Shown here in pieces: positions 40,400-52,400 of a stretch of 64,000 nucleotides of DNA. The notes under the pieces were generated by a model. The model made no database searches. It saw only the letters and a program-made list of their open reading frames with translations, and was not told where the DNA came from. The stretch is from NCBI GenBank assembly GCA_029834535.1, contig JAQMWT010000212.1, positions 21,383-85,382 on the forward strand, in the 5' to 3' direction. Numbering within the stretch: the stretch's first letter is position 1; every line of letters starts with the position of its first letter. Made by a program: the position numbers and the translations under genes. The stretch is from Chrysophaeum taylorii (taxonomy: Eukaryota; Sar; Pelagophyceae; Pelagomonadales; Pelagomonadaceae).

Positions 40400-42634
40400 A
40401 TGCCAACCAAGCAAGAACTTCAACAAGAATGGCCACTCAGAAGACCCAACATTAACAGCCATGAAAGACCAAGAAGATCGCTTAATGGCATAATTCAATG
40501 CTCAATTCACCGCGTTCGCAGCCCAGATACAGCAACACCAAAACATTCCACCACCTGCCGTCGCCGCTGCGACTGCTCCTCCCACGGCTCAACAAGACCC
40601 CATAAACAAGCCTAACACCTTTAGTGACCCACCAAGCTCTGTCATCAAGTCCATGGACGGCGCTCAAGTCACCCCCCACGTGCTCTTGTTTCGCGTTATG
40701 CAGTTGTTCGTTGAACATCTCATGCCCGAAACCGGCATTACACAATACTTCCTACAGGGCTTCTACACGTGGGAATCCGTCTTACGCGGATCTAACGATC
40801 TAGCAGACGCTCTCCTAAACCACTGCATCAAGGAATATGACAAGGACCCCGACGACCATGCCACAGCCGGCAATACTCAAGATTTCCAAGGCCGCTTCGT
40901 CTACTGCAAGGGCGTCTACCGCAAGTTCGGCAAACACTTCCTTGAGAACGTCTATGAGCCAAAACTCCAAGAACTTAAAGACCAAGACAAAGATACGACC
41001 GATACGACGAAAGGAAAGTTAGATCCGACCACGCAACCCCATCTCCAAGAAAAGAAGCCGACTTCGTCGTGTACCTCCGCGAGACCGTGCACCCCCAATT
41101 TCGCCGTTTCCTACATGCCGGTAGCAACTCCGTCAAGTACCCAGCATACGACGAGATTGATGCACTCGGATCCTCCTATCCGATAGGACTCGAATTCGCA
41201 CTACAAGTCCGTTTCGCACTTGACAAGCACGCGGCCAGAACCACGTCCATCATGCGCATTATGTCTTCAATGCCTTCCTGGACACGCCGTTCAACCCAGA
41301 GGTCCATGAACGAGCGCACTATATAGATTATATGCGCCACGTTCAACAACAGCTCCGTCAAATCACCGGCGACCCTTCTCTTCAACTTACCGACAACACG
41401 ATACAACAAAAAATCCACAAGATACTCCGTTTTAAATATCCCCCAAGCTTGCTTGACTCCCGCGTCCCGACCCACATCAAAGGCTTCGCACGTCTTGCCA
41501 ACTGCCTTCGCACCCCCAACGACTCGCTCTCACTCGACGAAGACAAAGAAGCGATAAGCCATCTGCCCAAGCTGGTCGCCCGCATCAGGCTATCTCCACC
41601 TTCGAGCGCAACTTTTGGGCTCACCTCAAGCCTCACCCCACCCTGAATTTCAAGCCGTTGCGATTCGTCACTGACTTCGGTCGTCTGCCGACCAAAGATA
41701 AAGACAATCCACGTTCTCACCCCACCCTGAATTTCAAGCCGTTGCGATTCGTCACTGACTTCGGTCGTCTGCCGACCAAAGATAAAGACAATCCACGTTT
41801 TCGCTCCCGCCGTCATGGCCTCCACCTCACCGAAGATGATGACGACACCTCACCCTCTGAAGATGATATTCCCCCAGATCCTGATGAAGCATCCCCAGAA
41901 ACAACGACCCCGTTGCCGTTTTTCTCACGGAAGCCAACCTCGATCCAGATGACGACACCGATCTCATCCAACATCTCCACGCTTACCGCAAGAAACAACT
42001 ATCCCGCCATCAGAAGAAAACCCCACCGAAAAAGCCTCCCAATCCTCGCTCACCGTCGTACAATGACATCAATGACAGCCCTAAGCCCAAGGCCACCCCT
42101 GTCACCCCAACAAAGAACAAACACAACCCCCGTGCTTCTCCTGTCACCCCAGACAAACGCGAGCACCCGCACCTCCGCAAGGTCACTTTTCCCACTCAAA
42201 CGCACCCCCCAAAGCCATCCACTCCTGACCAACGGTTTAAGGTCCCCCTCCGTGATGTTCGTCGCAAGCTCCAGACCATCCGGAATCTTAGTCAAGCCGG
42301 CCGCCAACACACCTCAAACTCAGAGCGCATGACCAAGCTCATCAACCTCATTACCACTATCTCCGACGAGATACTCCTCTCCGAGGCTGATTCCGACGCC
42401 GCCGAGTTTCTTCCGGTGCTATCATCCGATCCCCAGGATGATCCACCAGACGAGGGCGCAGCCGACGACGCCGATGACCAAGGCCACCTCGGTTTTTATG
42501 ATGATCACGGACAGCTATGCCTATACGACGATCACATCCCCGAAATGGAAGATGAAGACGACTCCGCCGAAGACAACGCACAACGCCAGAGCGACTATAT
42601 GCGTGCTCTACACAAGAGCCAGCTTTTTCGATGA
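40400..42634 (+). pseudogene. copia gag (E1)
   Basis: The start MPTKQELQQE matches E2's MPTNQEVQKE, but the coiled-coil part is frameshifted. Then VTPHVLLFRVMQLFVEHLMPETGITQYFL to DFQGRFVYCKGVYRKFGKHFLENVYEP (40653-41060), AYDEIDALGSSYPIGLEF (to 41210), RHVQQQLRQI...DSRVPTHIKGFARLANCLRT (41332-41600) and an acidic C-terminus ending RALHKSQLFR at 42634. Bases 41634-41801 hold an 84-bp in-frame tandem duplication encoding HPTLNFKPLRFVTDFGRLP twice. The final segment is in the original frame. Confidence 0.78.
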
Positions 42635-43365
42635 TGGTTGCCGACGACGCCTGTGCCGCCAACCAAACTTTACTAAATCAGGCACCAAGCCTCACGATGA
42701 AGAATTTCCCGACATCATCAACACTTTCCCCCAGAGTCGCAGAATTTCTTTGTGCCACTTACACTACAGGAAAGGCCCCCACAAAGACCAACTCACTGCA
42801 CGGATGCAATGGACCCGGCACTGAAGTTTCTTTGATTGACGGTGGCGCATCTTTTTGCTTCACTCGCACAATACAACATTTTGTTCCCGAGTCCATACGC
42901 AGGATTCCCGAACATACCATCCGCATGGGCAGAGGCACCTTAACCAGCCATTTCATCGGTGTCAAACCGCTGTATTTGCAGGCTGCAGGTCTCTCCTCAA
43001 AAGATATCACAGACTCCACAGGCTACGTATTATACTTCGTCTTTTTGTTGTCCCGCACTTCAGGTCAGGTTTACAGGTTATAGCGACCTCTCAACTGAAA
43101 GCTCTGAACGTCCAGGCAACAGACCCACCGCTGCTGCACGAATCATACTTGTACGAACTTCTGAAAACTCCCACTTCAGATCCTCACGATTACAAAACGC
43201 GTATAGGCACGACTGCAGTAGTTCTCGCCAATCGCCAAACCAATGGTCTCTTGTCACTGCCATCCCATCCAAAGCAAACATTCCGCGCTGTGATCAGTTT
43301 CCACACCGGAGCGAAAATGTCCCTCAAGGATGAACTTGCACACATAACGCAGAACGTCGCAAAGA
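42631..43365 (+). pseudogene. copia aspartic protease region (E1)
   Basis: MMVADDACAANQTLLNQAP starts on ATG codons overlapping the gag stop (ATGATGG). VSLIDGGASFCFTR is the active site, as in E2, but E1 has a 3-residue insertion before it (GPGTEVSL). The frame breaks near 43050 (VFLLSRTSGQ) and continues in another frame through SLKDELAHITQNVAKN to the SINE insertion at 43366. Confidence 0.72.
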
Positions 43366-43704
43366 ACTAACTAACTAACTAACTTCAGACCTCTCCCGAG
43401 CATGGGAGCCATGCCGGACCGGCAGGAGCCGGTGCGGAATCACAGAGGAAAATCACGCAGTTGGGGCAGAGGCGAGGGACGAGGACGGACTTGTTGATGG
43501 TGGACCGCCACTGCGCGCGGTCTTGTGGGAGGTCGTGCAAAAGCGTCGCGGGCCGCGGACGTGGTGGCCCACGAACAATCGACCTGTCCGTCGCATTCTG
43601 CCCAACCGAGCGAACCCCATCCCAGCGCGGACTTTCCGGGTGCTAACCGGCCAGCCCGGGAGGCGAGCATGCACCGTCTCACTCCAGGACGGCCGTCGCA
43701 AAGA
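43355..43704 (-). mobile_element. SINE-like retroposon copy S3 with 11-bp target duplication
   Basis: The body 43366-43693 is flanked by CGTCGCAAAGA (43355-43365 and 43694-43704). On the minus strand it ends in GAGAGGTCTGAAGTTAGTTAG. The centre matches S1 (5411), including GGACAGGTCGATTG. It interrupts E1 pol between HITQNVAK and the following TRSQSHHLDFAK, which rejoin exactly if the insert is removed. Confidence 0.88.
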
Positions 43705-43760
43705 CACGCTCACAATCCCACCACCTCGATTTCGCAAAACCACAGAACCATTCTGCATTT

Positions 43761-45480
43761 TTGACGGAGCTAATCGGAATGCCGCGTACTGTCGTCCAAT
43801 ATGCATTCACTGGCACGGCGGACCTCTCTGTTCAAGCACAGCCCCCTCCGCTGCACACAGCCATTATCGCAGTTAGACTCCACCAAGTGGGTTTCGCATC
43901 TTTCCGCACACGCTTCGACCAATGCATCATTGTCGTTGCCACCTGTGAAATAAACCCCATTATGCGCGCCCGCGCGCAGCAACTGTTCCCGCACGCTCTG
44001 CATTATAAGGATCTCAGAAAGCTCACTGCCGCTTTGCAAACCGGCAAAATACGACTACCTCAACTTGACCTGGCTGTTTTTACATTGCCTTGTCAACACC
44101 TGAGCGTAATGAAAGACTATGACGGCTATGCCACTCCGGCGACCGCCGACCTTTTCGTCAAAGAACAAATTCGCTTTGTTCGTTGCACGCTCCCGACATA
44201 CACCATTGTCGAGAATGTACCACCAAACCCCCGAACCCACCACGAGTACACCCAGCTCGCCAAATGCTATCAACGCATGGGTGACTTCAGACACTCCGGT
44301 GTCTATAATGCCTCCGCCTTTGGCGACGTCACAAGCAAGAACCGCTACCTCGCTGTCTTTGCACGACACCGCTAACTGGCTACAACCTCGAGAATACCGC
44401 TTTCCCATGGTTAATATATCCTCCGAGCATGGTTCCCCTCCTGGACCCAAGTCACACTATCCCCGACGATCTCTGGATAGCAAACCCCGCTCTTCGCGGC
44501 ACAGTGACCCGCTCCACCTTGGATTATTATCAGCACAAAGCCACTTTCTCATACGCACCCGCCAACGCTGCTCAACTCTCGATTTCCGAGAATGCACGCA
44601 TCAGCCAAATGCTTGCACGCCTGAAGAAGCCCTTCACGGATCTAGGACTGGACGCCGACGGCACCCCCTATGCCTCGATGACCACCATCCCACATCTCTT
44701 GGTATTTACATTGCTGCACAATCATTTGTCGCAACACCCTACTCTCGCCGCCTGGAACACACTTCGCTGCTTTTGCGCCTCCGAGTCTCAATGTGCTTAT
44801 CACCCGGATGGAGCCATCTCCGGCACTGCCGCCACCGCCGTCGCATGTGGCTACTTCCCGCGCGCATCCCTCACCTTGCATTCACGGCCCCCTCAGATAT
44901 TGGACTGCTCACACCAACCCGCAGTCTTCTCCCCAACGCACACATTCTCCCTGAATGTTCCCAAGGGCACCGCCTTTCTGGTCGTCGCCTACACCAACTC
45001 CTTGGCAGCCGCTCACAGCTGCTCGCGCCCCTCCACGTGGGTCCACTACATGAATCGCTCGCATCCCGGATTTGCTGCGATCAACTCACAAGGGCGGATA
45101 ATCCTCGATGACCCCACGGGACTCATAATGTCCGAAGCACGCCCCACATGCGCATACTATGTTGGCCACATCGGCGACACACTCCAGAAAAGAAAAGCAC
45201 AAAGTGCTACTCGGTCACTGGCTCGTACCCAACCAATACGAGTTACTCCAACGCACTACTGCTGATCTCGCCCGAGCACATCCGATACGCGACTCTCAAC
45301 GAAATCGCAAAGTTTGGACACCACTCGGACTCGGAACTGCACCGCTTGTTCCCACAGCATCCGCCGTACTTCGCGTTGACGGCACTGGCCAACGCCGTCC
45401 CGCACAACATGCTGCAGGCTAAGTACAGCGCTGTCCTCGCACTCCACGAATCGTATCACCACGTGAACCTTCACATCGAA
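43761..45480 (+). pseudogene. DNA cytosine-C5 methyltransferase domain of copia pol (E1)
   Basis: Motif order as in E2: HTAIIAVRLHQVGFASF (motif I, with E2's GG changed to VR), VVATCEINPIMRARAQQLFP and YKDLRKL, LAVFTLPCQHLS (Pro-Cys-Gln), YTIVENVPPN, YNASAFGDVTSKNRYLAVFAR (to 44375). The target-recognition region then continues in a second frame (44429-45230). HIRYATLNEIAKFGHHSDSE and ALANAVPHNML (motifs IX/X) are in a third (45148-45480). Two frameshifts and the lost glycines mean this copy cannot make an active enzyme. It does confirm that the domain is inherited by the family. Confidence 0.85.
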
Positions 45481-46614
45481 TGGGCAACCATACGCAATGG
45501 CATTCCCAGCCCCGGAGACATCAATCAGGTTGCAGAATTTTTCTTGAACATCTCCAGCCGTCTCTTAGCAGTGGAGGACCTCAACCTCACCTCCGTCTTC
45601 AAAGCTGTTGCTGATGCTCACCATGCTGCGATCCGCAAGCCACGCGAATCGCAAAACCTCGAGACGCTACTTGCCGAGGCCACAGTTGCTAAAGTCCGAG
45701 TCGACAAGCGACCCAGCCCCCGTCGCGCTTCGACTGCCGCCCTGCCCCCCTTGCACAAACCCGGCACCATTCTGCACGCGAAAAGAGTGCTTTTGGTCAC
45801 TCGCTGGCACCGCATACACCATTAACAACCCGAGATTCTTCGCCGCACGATTGCCGCTAATGTAACGAATCTCTGCCCAGGTGATGATTGGTATCTGCAA
45901 GACTGCAGCGAATGCAAGCGCTGTCAATCGCATGTCCGCTTCAGTCACAAGAACTCTTGCTGGTCGCAGGATAAACTGGCCTACGCCCCTGGCCAACATC
46001 TCCACATGGATGTATCCTACCCGAGCATCAGCAAATGCTATGGTGGATTCCGCTGCATCATGCACTTCGTGTGTGTTATTTCGGCACACAATTGGGTATA
46101 CTTCCGGAGGAAACTGGACGCGCAGGACGTTCTGACTGGGATCGTCTACGTGGCCACCGTGATTAAGGTCGAATTCGAAGTAAGTGTGAAAATCATCTCA
46201 TCTGGTTCTTTTTCCACATTCCGCTCCGAAGCTTTCCAACCGTTCAAGGTGCGACTCGGTATCCAGTTTCAAATCATTGGTCGCCACCTACACCAGCGGA
46301 ACTTCGCGGAAAACATCATCAAAGAAAATACTCGAGGCACTGTCGTTCGCCTTCTTAACCTGCGCAGCGTCCGCATCGAAGGAAAGCCTATTGGCGCCGA
46401 GTATTACCACCCGTTTGCTCTACTGCATAAGATCCAAGCAGACAATCAGCGCTCTCATGGACTGCCCTCGCGCACTAACATGACCTGCACCGTCCCCCGG
46501 CGCATCATGTCACCCACGGCACCACTCTTGAAGCTCCTCCCCTTTGGCGAACCTGTCACCTTCGTCAATCCTCAAAGGCCCGAATCTCCCTTGCACGGAC
46601 CGATTTATCCGTGA
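45481..46614 (+). pseudogene. copia integrase (E1)
   Basis: The linker VRVDKRPSPRR leads to LVTRWHRIHH (His pair), then after a TAA DDWYLQDCSECKRCQSHVRFSHKN (Cys pair), APGQHLHMDVSYPSIS (first Asp), IISSGSFSTFRSE and HQRNFAENIIKENTRG (Glu). The second catalytic Asp, present in E2 as SSDAF, is Gly here, so this integrase is dead by substitution as well as by frame breaks. Fragments of the C-terminal tail continue to 47130. Confidence 0.82.
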
Positions 46615-47130
46615 TGTTCACAGCACTATCCTGCTTGTACATCAAGGGCGATATGGAAAAATCGTCACCTCGAACGACTTCCACGTTGATGCGGACATGG
46701 CAGTCAATCGCAACAAGGAAATTGAACGGATTAAAGCACAGGCGCAGATCCCAGCAGAGGCACGGCAAGAGGACCCGCCCCCAGCTATAAAGCGAGCAGT
46801 CAATGCCGGAACTTAGACAGGAATCGCAAAACGAGGATGGGCCTCATGATAACAACCTGGATGACGAACCCGACGATGACGACGAGAACAAATAATCAGA
46901 TTAAACCTCTGCTACTGGTCCAAGTCCCGTCAGCGACGAGACACCTGAACATGACTTTTCGCTCCTCACCAGGCCACCTCCGCCGGATGGTAGCATTCCG
47001 ATGCCCAAGCTAAAGAGTCGCCTAGAGGTTGTTCTCGACGATCCAGGTTTTACTCCAGTCATCGTGCATCGCAACCAGAGTGACAAACTCAAAGCAGATC
47101 TCAAGGACGAGCGCGGATTCCGCTGGCTTT
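46615..47130 (+). pseudogene. integrase C-terminal tail remnant (E1)
   Basis: Pieces matching E2 appear in shifting frames: DRFIRDVHSTILLVHQGRYGKIVTSNDFHVDADM, then PPPDGSIPMPKLKSRLEVVLDDPGFTPVIVHRNQSDKL, and finally DLKDERGFR at about 47125. After that the sequence no longer matches E2. Confidence 0.7.
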
Positions 47131-48063
47131 TCAACCAAAGGTTGCTTGCTCGTTTTTACGCTAATAGTCCATACTTACTACGAATTGTATGCGCGTCTCG
47201 TTTTTCTTTATTTTCCCGCAAAATACCACTACGCATCCCCCACGACGGCACCCGAATCAATATGCTACGACGCTTACCCCTCCTTCTTACTCCCTTGATC
47301 GCAGCTAAGGGCAACGACGACTCCATCCACGCGCTCTACCAGCAACACGACCCTCGACGTCGGCGCGACGTTGCCACGCGCGCGACTCGCACTGAACCTC
47401 TCCAACCTTGACACAGATCTTGCATCACCACTACTACTAGTAGTACGGGTACAACGGGATTCGAACTCGAGATGTACCGCAAACTCCCCAGATCCTCACT
47501 CAACCTTCGTCGTTCTCTCCCATACCATACGCCAGCGCTCTCACGCACGCCGTGAAGAAAGGGCGCAAAACCGTTTATAAATAGCAAGGCTGTTGGCGCA
47601 TACATTAGCAAAAGAACAGAAAGTAGGGCCTGGGTGCGTTGTGAAATGAATCAGCTTCACAAAACGCACTTTTTCTCGGCCCGTTTCGAGCATACATGCT
47701 GCGAAGAACAGAAAGTAGAGTTCCGTTAATGTTTTGTGACTCACACACGGAGGTTTCCCAATTAATTATTGTGGTTATTGAGGTCAGACAGCCAACGCGA
47801 AATCGATCCTACGCGAGGCTCGTCGCCTCATGCCGCCGCCTGCGCTCGCAACATGCTCTTTCCCACAAACCACGCCTTCGCCGCCACCGCCCCTCCTCCC
47901 GCGAACATCCCAGAAAAATAAGCTCGTTACGTCTTACTGCCACGAACAGAAACACAAAACAACAAAAAATACAGAAACGCGCGCGGAAGCAGAGGCTAAG
48001 CAGGGAACAAAAATCCAATAGCAGGAGCAACAAATCCAGTCTCCTTCACCGTTCAACTCCATC
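47131..48063. other. unassigned region with a tRNA-like fragment
   Basis: No transposon or protein family recognised. A GGGATTCGAACTCGAGATGTACC block at about 47457-47480 resembles the T arm and long variable arm of a tRNA read on the minus strand. I cannot fold a full cloverleaf around it. GAACAGAAAGTAG occurs twice (about 47614 and 47706). Confidence 0.35.
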
Positions 48064-48960
48064 TTAAACATCCTGAGACTTGTCATCCTCGAACTCGAAC
48101 CCAACGCCCTTCATGGCTGCGCGGAACTCCCCTGCACACTTGGCGGCAGAACGCCGAAGTGAAACGGCCTGTTATTGTAACCCCAGACGAGCTCCGGGCA
48201 GTGCGGCACGTCGGTCCCAACAACATCCCTCGGAATCGCCTCATTCACCTGCTTCGACACACACCAAACCTTGCACGGTGACCGCCACAGCCTCAAAACC
48301 CTTGCCGTCGTCCTTCCCTAGGCGCGTCATCGTGAACGACCCTGGCGCGCACGACCCCAACCGAAAACCCGACGCCCCTCCGAGCACGAACTCGCCGTTG
48401 TCCACGAGCTCCAACCGCGAATTCGTCTCTCCAACAAACTCCTCCACGGCCTCCCGCACCTCGTCGAAAAACCCCGCCACGTGCAACTCGATATGTAACG
48501 CCTTCTTCATATCGAGCAACTCTCCGGCTCTGCGACACACCGCATCCAACTTCGCGTCTCCCTTCCACGCCACATATTCCGCAGAATACTGCAGCGTCGC
48601 CTTCCTCGCTCGCAGGAACACGTCCCCCTCGCGATGGCCACTCTTGAACTCGCCCCCACTCTACACCTCGTACTTCCCAAACACGCGCTTCGCAAACTCG
48701 TTCAGCTTGCTATCGTGCGCGAAACCGACGAAAAACACGGCGAGGCGCATATCACCCCTCGGCTCCTTCCTCACCACCACCATCTTGATGAGACTCTCAC
48801 CGCTTTCACGCACCGCTTCGCCATCTTCTTCGGCGTTACTAGCTCCGCAGCCCTCTCCGCATCCCTCTTCGTCACATTCACCATGTTCGCACTTCCAAAC
48901 CTTTACATCTGCTTTTTTCCATTCTTTGCAATATCTCTACAATACTCGCCTCTTCGCGAC
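48064..48960 (-). pseudogene. broken non-transposon-like gene of unknown function
   Basis: On the minus strand a protein-like text runs for about 290 codons through several breaks. VWKCEHGECDEEGCGEGCG and VRESGESLIKMVVVRKEPRG are followed by MRLAVFFVGFAHDSKLNEF and AKRVFGKYEV, then a TAG at about 48661. The same frame continues with FLRARKATLQYSAEYVAWKG, GELLDMKKALHIELHVAGFF and ELVDNGEFVLGGASGFRLG to VQGLVCV. A slip at a GTGTGTGT run (about 48250) moves to KQVNEAIPRDVVGTDVPHCP. A third shift reaches FRAAMKGVGFEFEDDKSQDV and a stop at 48064. Codon texture is unlike the surrounding elements. No family recognised. Unspliced short introns are an alternative to mutation. Confidence 0.5.
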
Positions 48961-49137
48961 TGACTTCTATAAACATCCCTTTCGTTTCTCGTGCTACTCC
49001 TTCACTTAATAGGTCCATGCCTAATGCGTCTAACTCACCTCCCTGAATTCGCCACCTCCTTCTCGCCGTCGCCAGCTCAGTAGTGCAGTATATTCCATAC
49101 TAAACGGATCGCAATAAACGATAAATCCAATATGCGT

Positions 49138-49147
49138 CTCTCTCTAC

Positions 49148-49220
<73 letters not shown>
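49138..49220 (+). repeat. (CT)n microsatellite
   Basis: About 70 bp of nearly perfect CT repeats. The Leu/Ser ORF across it is an artefact. Confidence 0.95.
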
Positions 49221-49221
<1 letters not shown>

Positions 49222-49338
49222 AGCGTCTTCTTCCGTAATTTCTTGCATCACCTTGTGCTCCTTTCGCCCTCCTCGCCCCCCCCCCCGCCCTTTCTAACTT
49301 TCATTTGTTTTTCTTTAACCAAAGCCCTACCGCGCCGG

Positions 49339-49459
49339 CCCTAATCACTGTATCGAACACCGTGCCGCTCATTGTGTCGTTAGAGACACGGGGTTAACGA
49401 CGGCACTACCACTGCCACAATTCTCTACCCGGGGCTCAGTGAATTTTTTCCTGTCTCTA
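49339..49459 (+). repeat. E-related LTR (second subfamily), probably 5' truncated
   Basis: The stretch AATCACTGTATCGAACACCGTGCCGCTC...CCTGTCTCTA matches 55198-55323. The first third seen at 55133 is replaced by unrelated pyrimidine-rich sequence, so the left end is uncertain. Confidence 0.7.
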
Positions 49460-52400
49460 GGTTATGGGCCCAGAGTCCTGCAGTGTGAACGGAGAGGAGC
49501 GAACCGGGTGCGTCATAAGAGCGTAATATGCAAGTTCAGTCTGAGCTGTGTCCGAAGCAGAATTCGGACAGTAATGTCGACAGAGGCGAAACGTGGACAG
49601 AACTGGACGAGGATGTCGCGTGAAGTCGTGTTGTAACCGAACCATAGAGGTGCAGAGCTTCAACGTCAAGCATAGTGCTGGGAGGGACGTTAAAAGAGGC
49701 GAGCAAAGGACTCTGCGTGCGGCTATCATTTTGCGGCGGGCATTTGTAGCGCGAGATTGGCGATAACTGCGACATGTGGCGTTGGCATGACATAACTTCG
49801 TTTGCATGTGGCTGCATGTAGGATGGAATCGAGCGAGCTGAACCTTGAGAGGTGTGACCTGCAAGAGACTAACGGAAGAGCGCGGGAAGCTCGGAATTGC
49901 CTTGATGACGGAACTTAGTGTCATCACAAACCGTCGGGAGTTGGATCGTCGGGAGTCGCGTCGAAGCGGGGAGGGACGACGAGTGCTCATCAGGTCTTGT
50001 CGTGTGGCAGAGGTCCTTAGGAAGAGGGACTTCGGTACGTGCCTCGAAGTGAGTTCAGATGTAGCCAGAGTAGCCATAGGAGACGTGAGTGATGCGAATC
50101 AAAACAGATCTTGTCGGCGGTGGAAAACGAATGCGTAATTTGAACTGGGTGAAATCTTCGAATTGCCGGTGAGGCGGAGAGACCGTGGTTGCGGAACGAG
50201 CGCAGAGCCGGGCGGCGGTCGGAGGGGGCGCGTAAGCGGTGACTGAGACCACAGTGTTGTGCTTATCCTGAACCAAAAGGTGTTCGGGCATCGTACTGTA
50301 CAACAAGCGAGCGTGCATCTCAGTTGACTGTGAGTGTACCATGAGGATGGCGCAATGTTGGTAGTCTAAACCGAGAGGGGCGGTGAACGTGCCGTCGCGA
50401 GTGCATAGGGGCCTGTGCGATGTCTGGGCTGTAATTGGAATGTGACGTATGGCGTCGTACAAGGCGATGGGAGCTGAATCAGACGTGATGGGACTGGCTA
50501 GTAGTGCCGGGAGCAGCATGTCGGGGGTAACGCTCAGAGATGAGGGTGGAACGCAGTCCACGTCTATCTTGGTTGCCGTGTGTGGCGGTACTATGAGCGT
50601 AAACATCGGACATGAAGGAAATGCTTGTGTCCCAAACGAGAATGCGGGAAACGTCGCATGGGCCGGTGGCATCTGGTCTCTGTTGCAGTCCAGAGTTATG
50701 ACGGAAACCAATGGATAAACCATGAGCGCATGGGTGGCGTCTGGTGGCCAAAGTTCCTGTGGGATTGGCAGAGGTGACTCCAAAGTAGGATTCCTTTTTG
50801 GGTATGACTCAAGCGTTGCTATGAGTTCGTGCTCGAGATCATAGTCGTCCAATATATGACATGAAGTGGTCGCGAAGGAGCGATGCGTCGACCTGGTGTC
50901 AGAGGAGACCGAGGTGGTGCAGTGACCTTTCTGGCGGAGGTGGCCGTGCTGGTAAGATTCCAGCGGGTGCGCATAACTCTGGCGAGTGCGGACATTGGCT
51001 TGTGCCTGATCTGCAGTCGTGCAGGGAGGCGAGATCGTCTGTGCTGGTGCGGATTGCAGCGACAGGGGCGGGTCGGGTGCCAGGGAGGCTGGAAGGCGGC
51101 CTTTGTCTTCCAGAGGCGAAGGGAGCAAGCAAAGCTGTAGATTCATCTCATCGTGATCAGATAGGCGCAATGAGCCAGTGCGCGTAATCGTGGTGCGCTT
51201 ACCTGTATCTTCATGATGTACCTGTGCGTCCTGCGGTGGTGCTTCTGCGAGCGGGACATAGCTGAAGGACTGATCCATCGGACGGGGTGCATCAGCTATG
51301 AATGAGACAGGAGCCAGTAGCAGTGCGAGGTCGGGTGACAGAACGTGTGCGTGGTCGAGCAATTGAGCGTTGGACCTGGGCATTGTCTGCATAGTCTGGA
51401 ACCGTGCTGTGCAGTTGGTTTGCATTGTCTCGTCTGCTACATCAATGGGCTGACTGGTGTTACATCAATGGGCTGACTGGTGTAACTAGCCGTTGTGGTC
51501 TTATTTTTCGTCTTGTCTTCCAAGAGAGACTGCGAGATAGTAGTCGTTGCTATGTGCGAGACTAGAAGTAGCTGTTGAGCAGCTGTGGAGAGCTGATTGC
51601 TTTCTTGCCTGGCAGTTTCTGTGGCTGTGGAGTTCCAGAGACATGGTTGCGCAGCGTCCGACGTCTTGGCATTGGGGATTGCCATAAAGTGACTCGTAAG
51701 TTCAAAGTCGGACGTCGGAGTATGCATCGAGAGACCTGTGAGATCACCAATTGAAGTACGCCCTCGTAAGGCGTGCGCGACTTGGTGCTGGCGCGAGCGA
51801 CTTATGTTTGTGATCGGAAGGTCGTGAGACACGTGGCGGCGCGGAGCGTCGGTGGAAATGACGAGTGCCTTGGTGTTAAAGGCGGTGACGCGGAGAGCAT
51901 CGAAAAGCGGGTCATGCTCCAAGAGCAAAATCGCGTGATGCGAGTGTTCCGAAGTCAGTGCCAAAAGAGGTGTGGTGCGCGGCTGACCTGTCTGCAAGGT
52001 AGTGCAGATGGGCGCGTAAGCTGAGATCCCGTGGTGGAGAATATCCGGCCTGGGATGCGTGGGGTCCAGTGCGGGAAATCGAAAAGGGGGATCGCCGAAG
52101 GAGAGTGCAAGTTCGCTGGGGTCATAGTACGTGAGTGCAGTAGAACCAAGGGCGGTGGAAGGGTCAGTCATGCTGGGTGCATCCTCAATGGCGGAGATGC
52201 GGGGACCAGAGCAGCGAGTGCCGTAGTGACCGGGGTTGCTCATAGGCGTGTAGTGCATTCGAAGGTGCGGACATGTGACATGCGTCCTCGAATGAGGAGT
52301 GACGTGCCGAGCGATAAGACGTTTTTGAGGCAGGCATCGTGCGTGACTAGGGTGCATGTTTGCGATGGAGCCGGCAGCTGGCATGGAACATTCGTCGTAC

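Larger units (their letters stand above)
40112..47130 (+). mobile_element. Ty1/copia element E1 (DNA methyltransferase family), 3' truncated
   Basis: It holds the 5' LTR, primer site, gag, protease, methyltransferase and integrase in the same order as E2. It ends at about 47130, right after HRNQSDKLKADLKDERGFR. RT, RNase H and the 3' LTR are missing. A SINE copy interrupts pol at 43366-43693. It is inserted in gypsy gag on its left. Many frameshifts relative to E2. Confidence 0.88.

Noticed and set aside
47440-47530. tRNA gene on the minus strand (GTTCGAATCCC block)
   Set aside because: No complete cloverleaf; the T stem has mismatches and the acceptor stem cannot be paired.
49132-49344. Ser-Leu repeat protein
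   Set aside because: Translation of a CT microsatellite.
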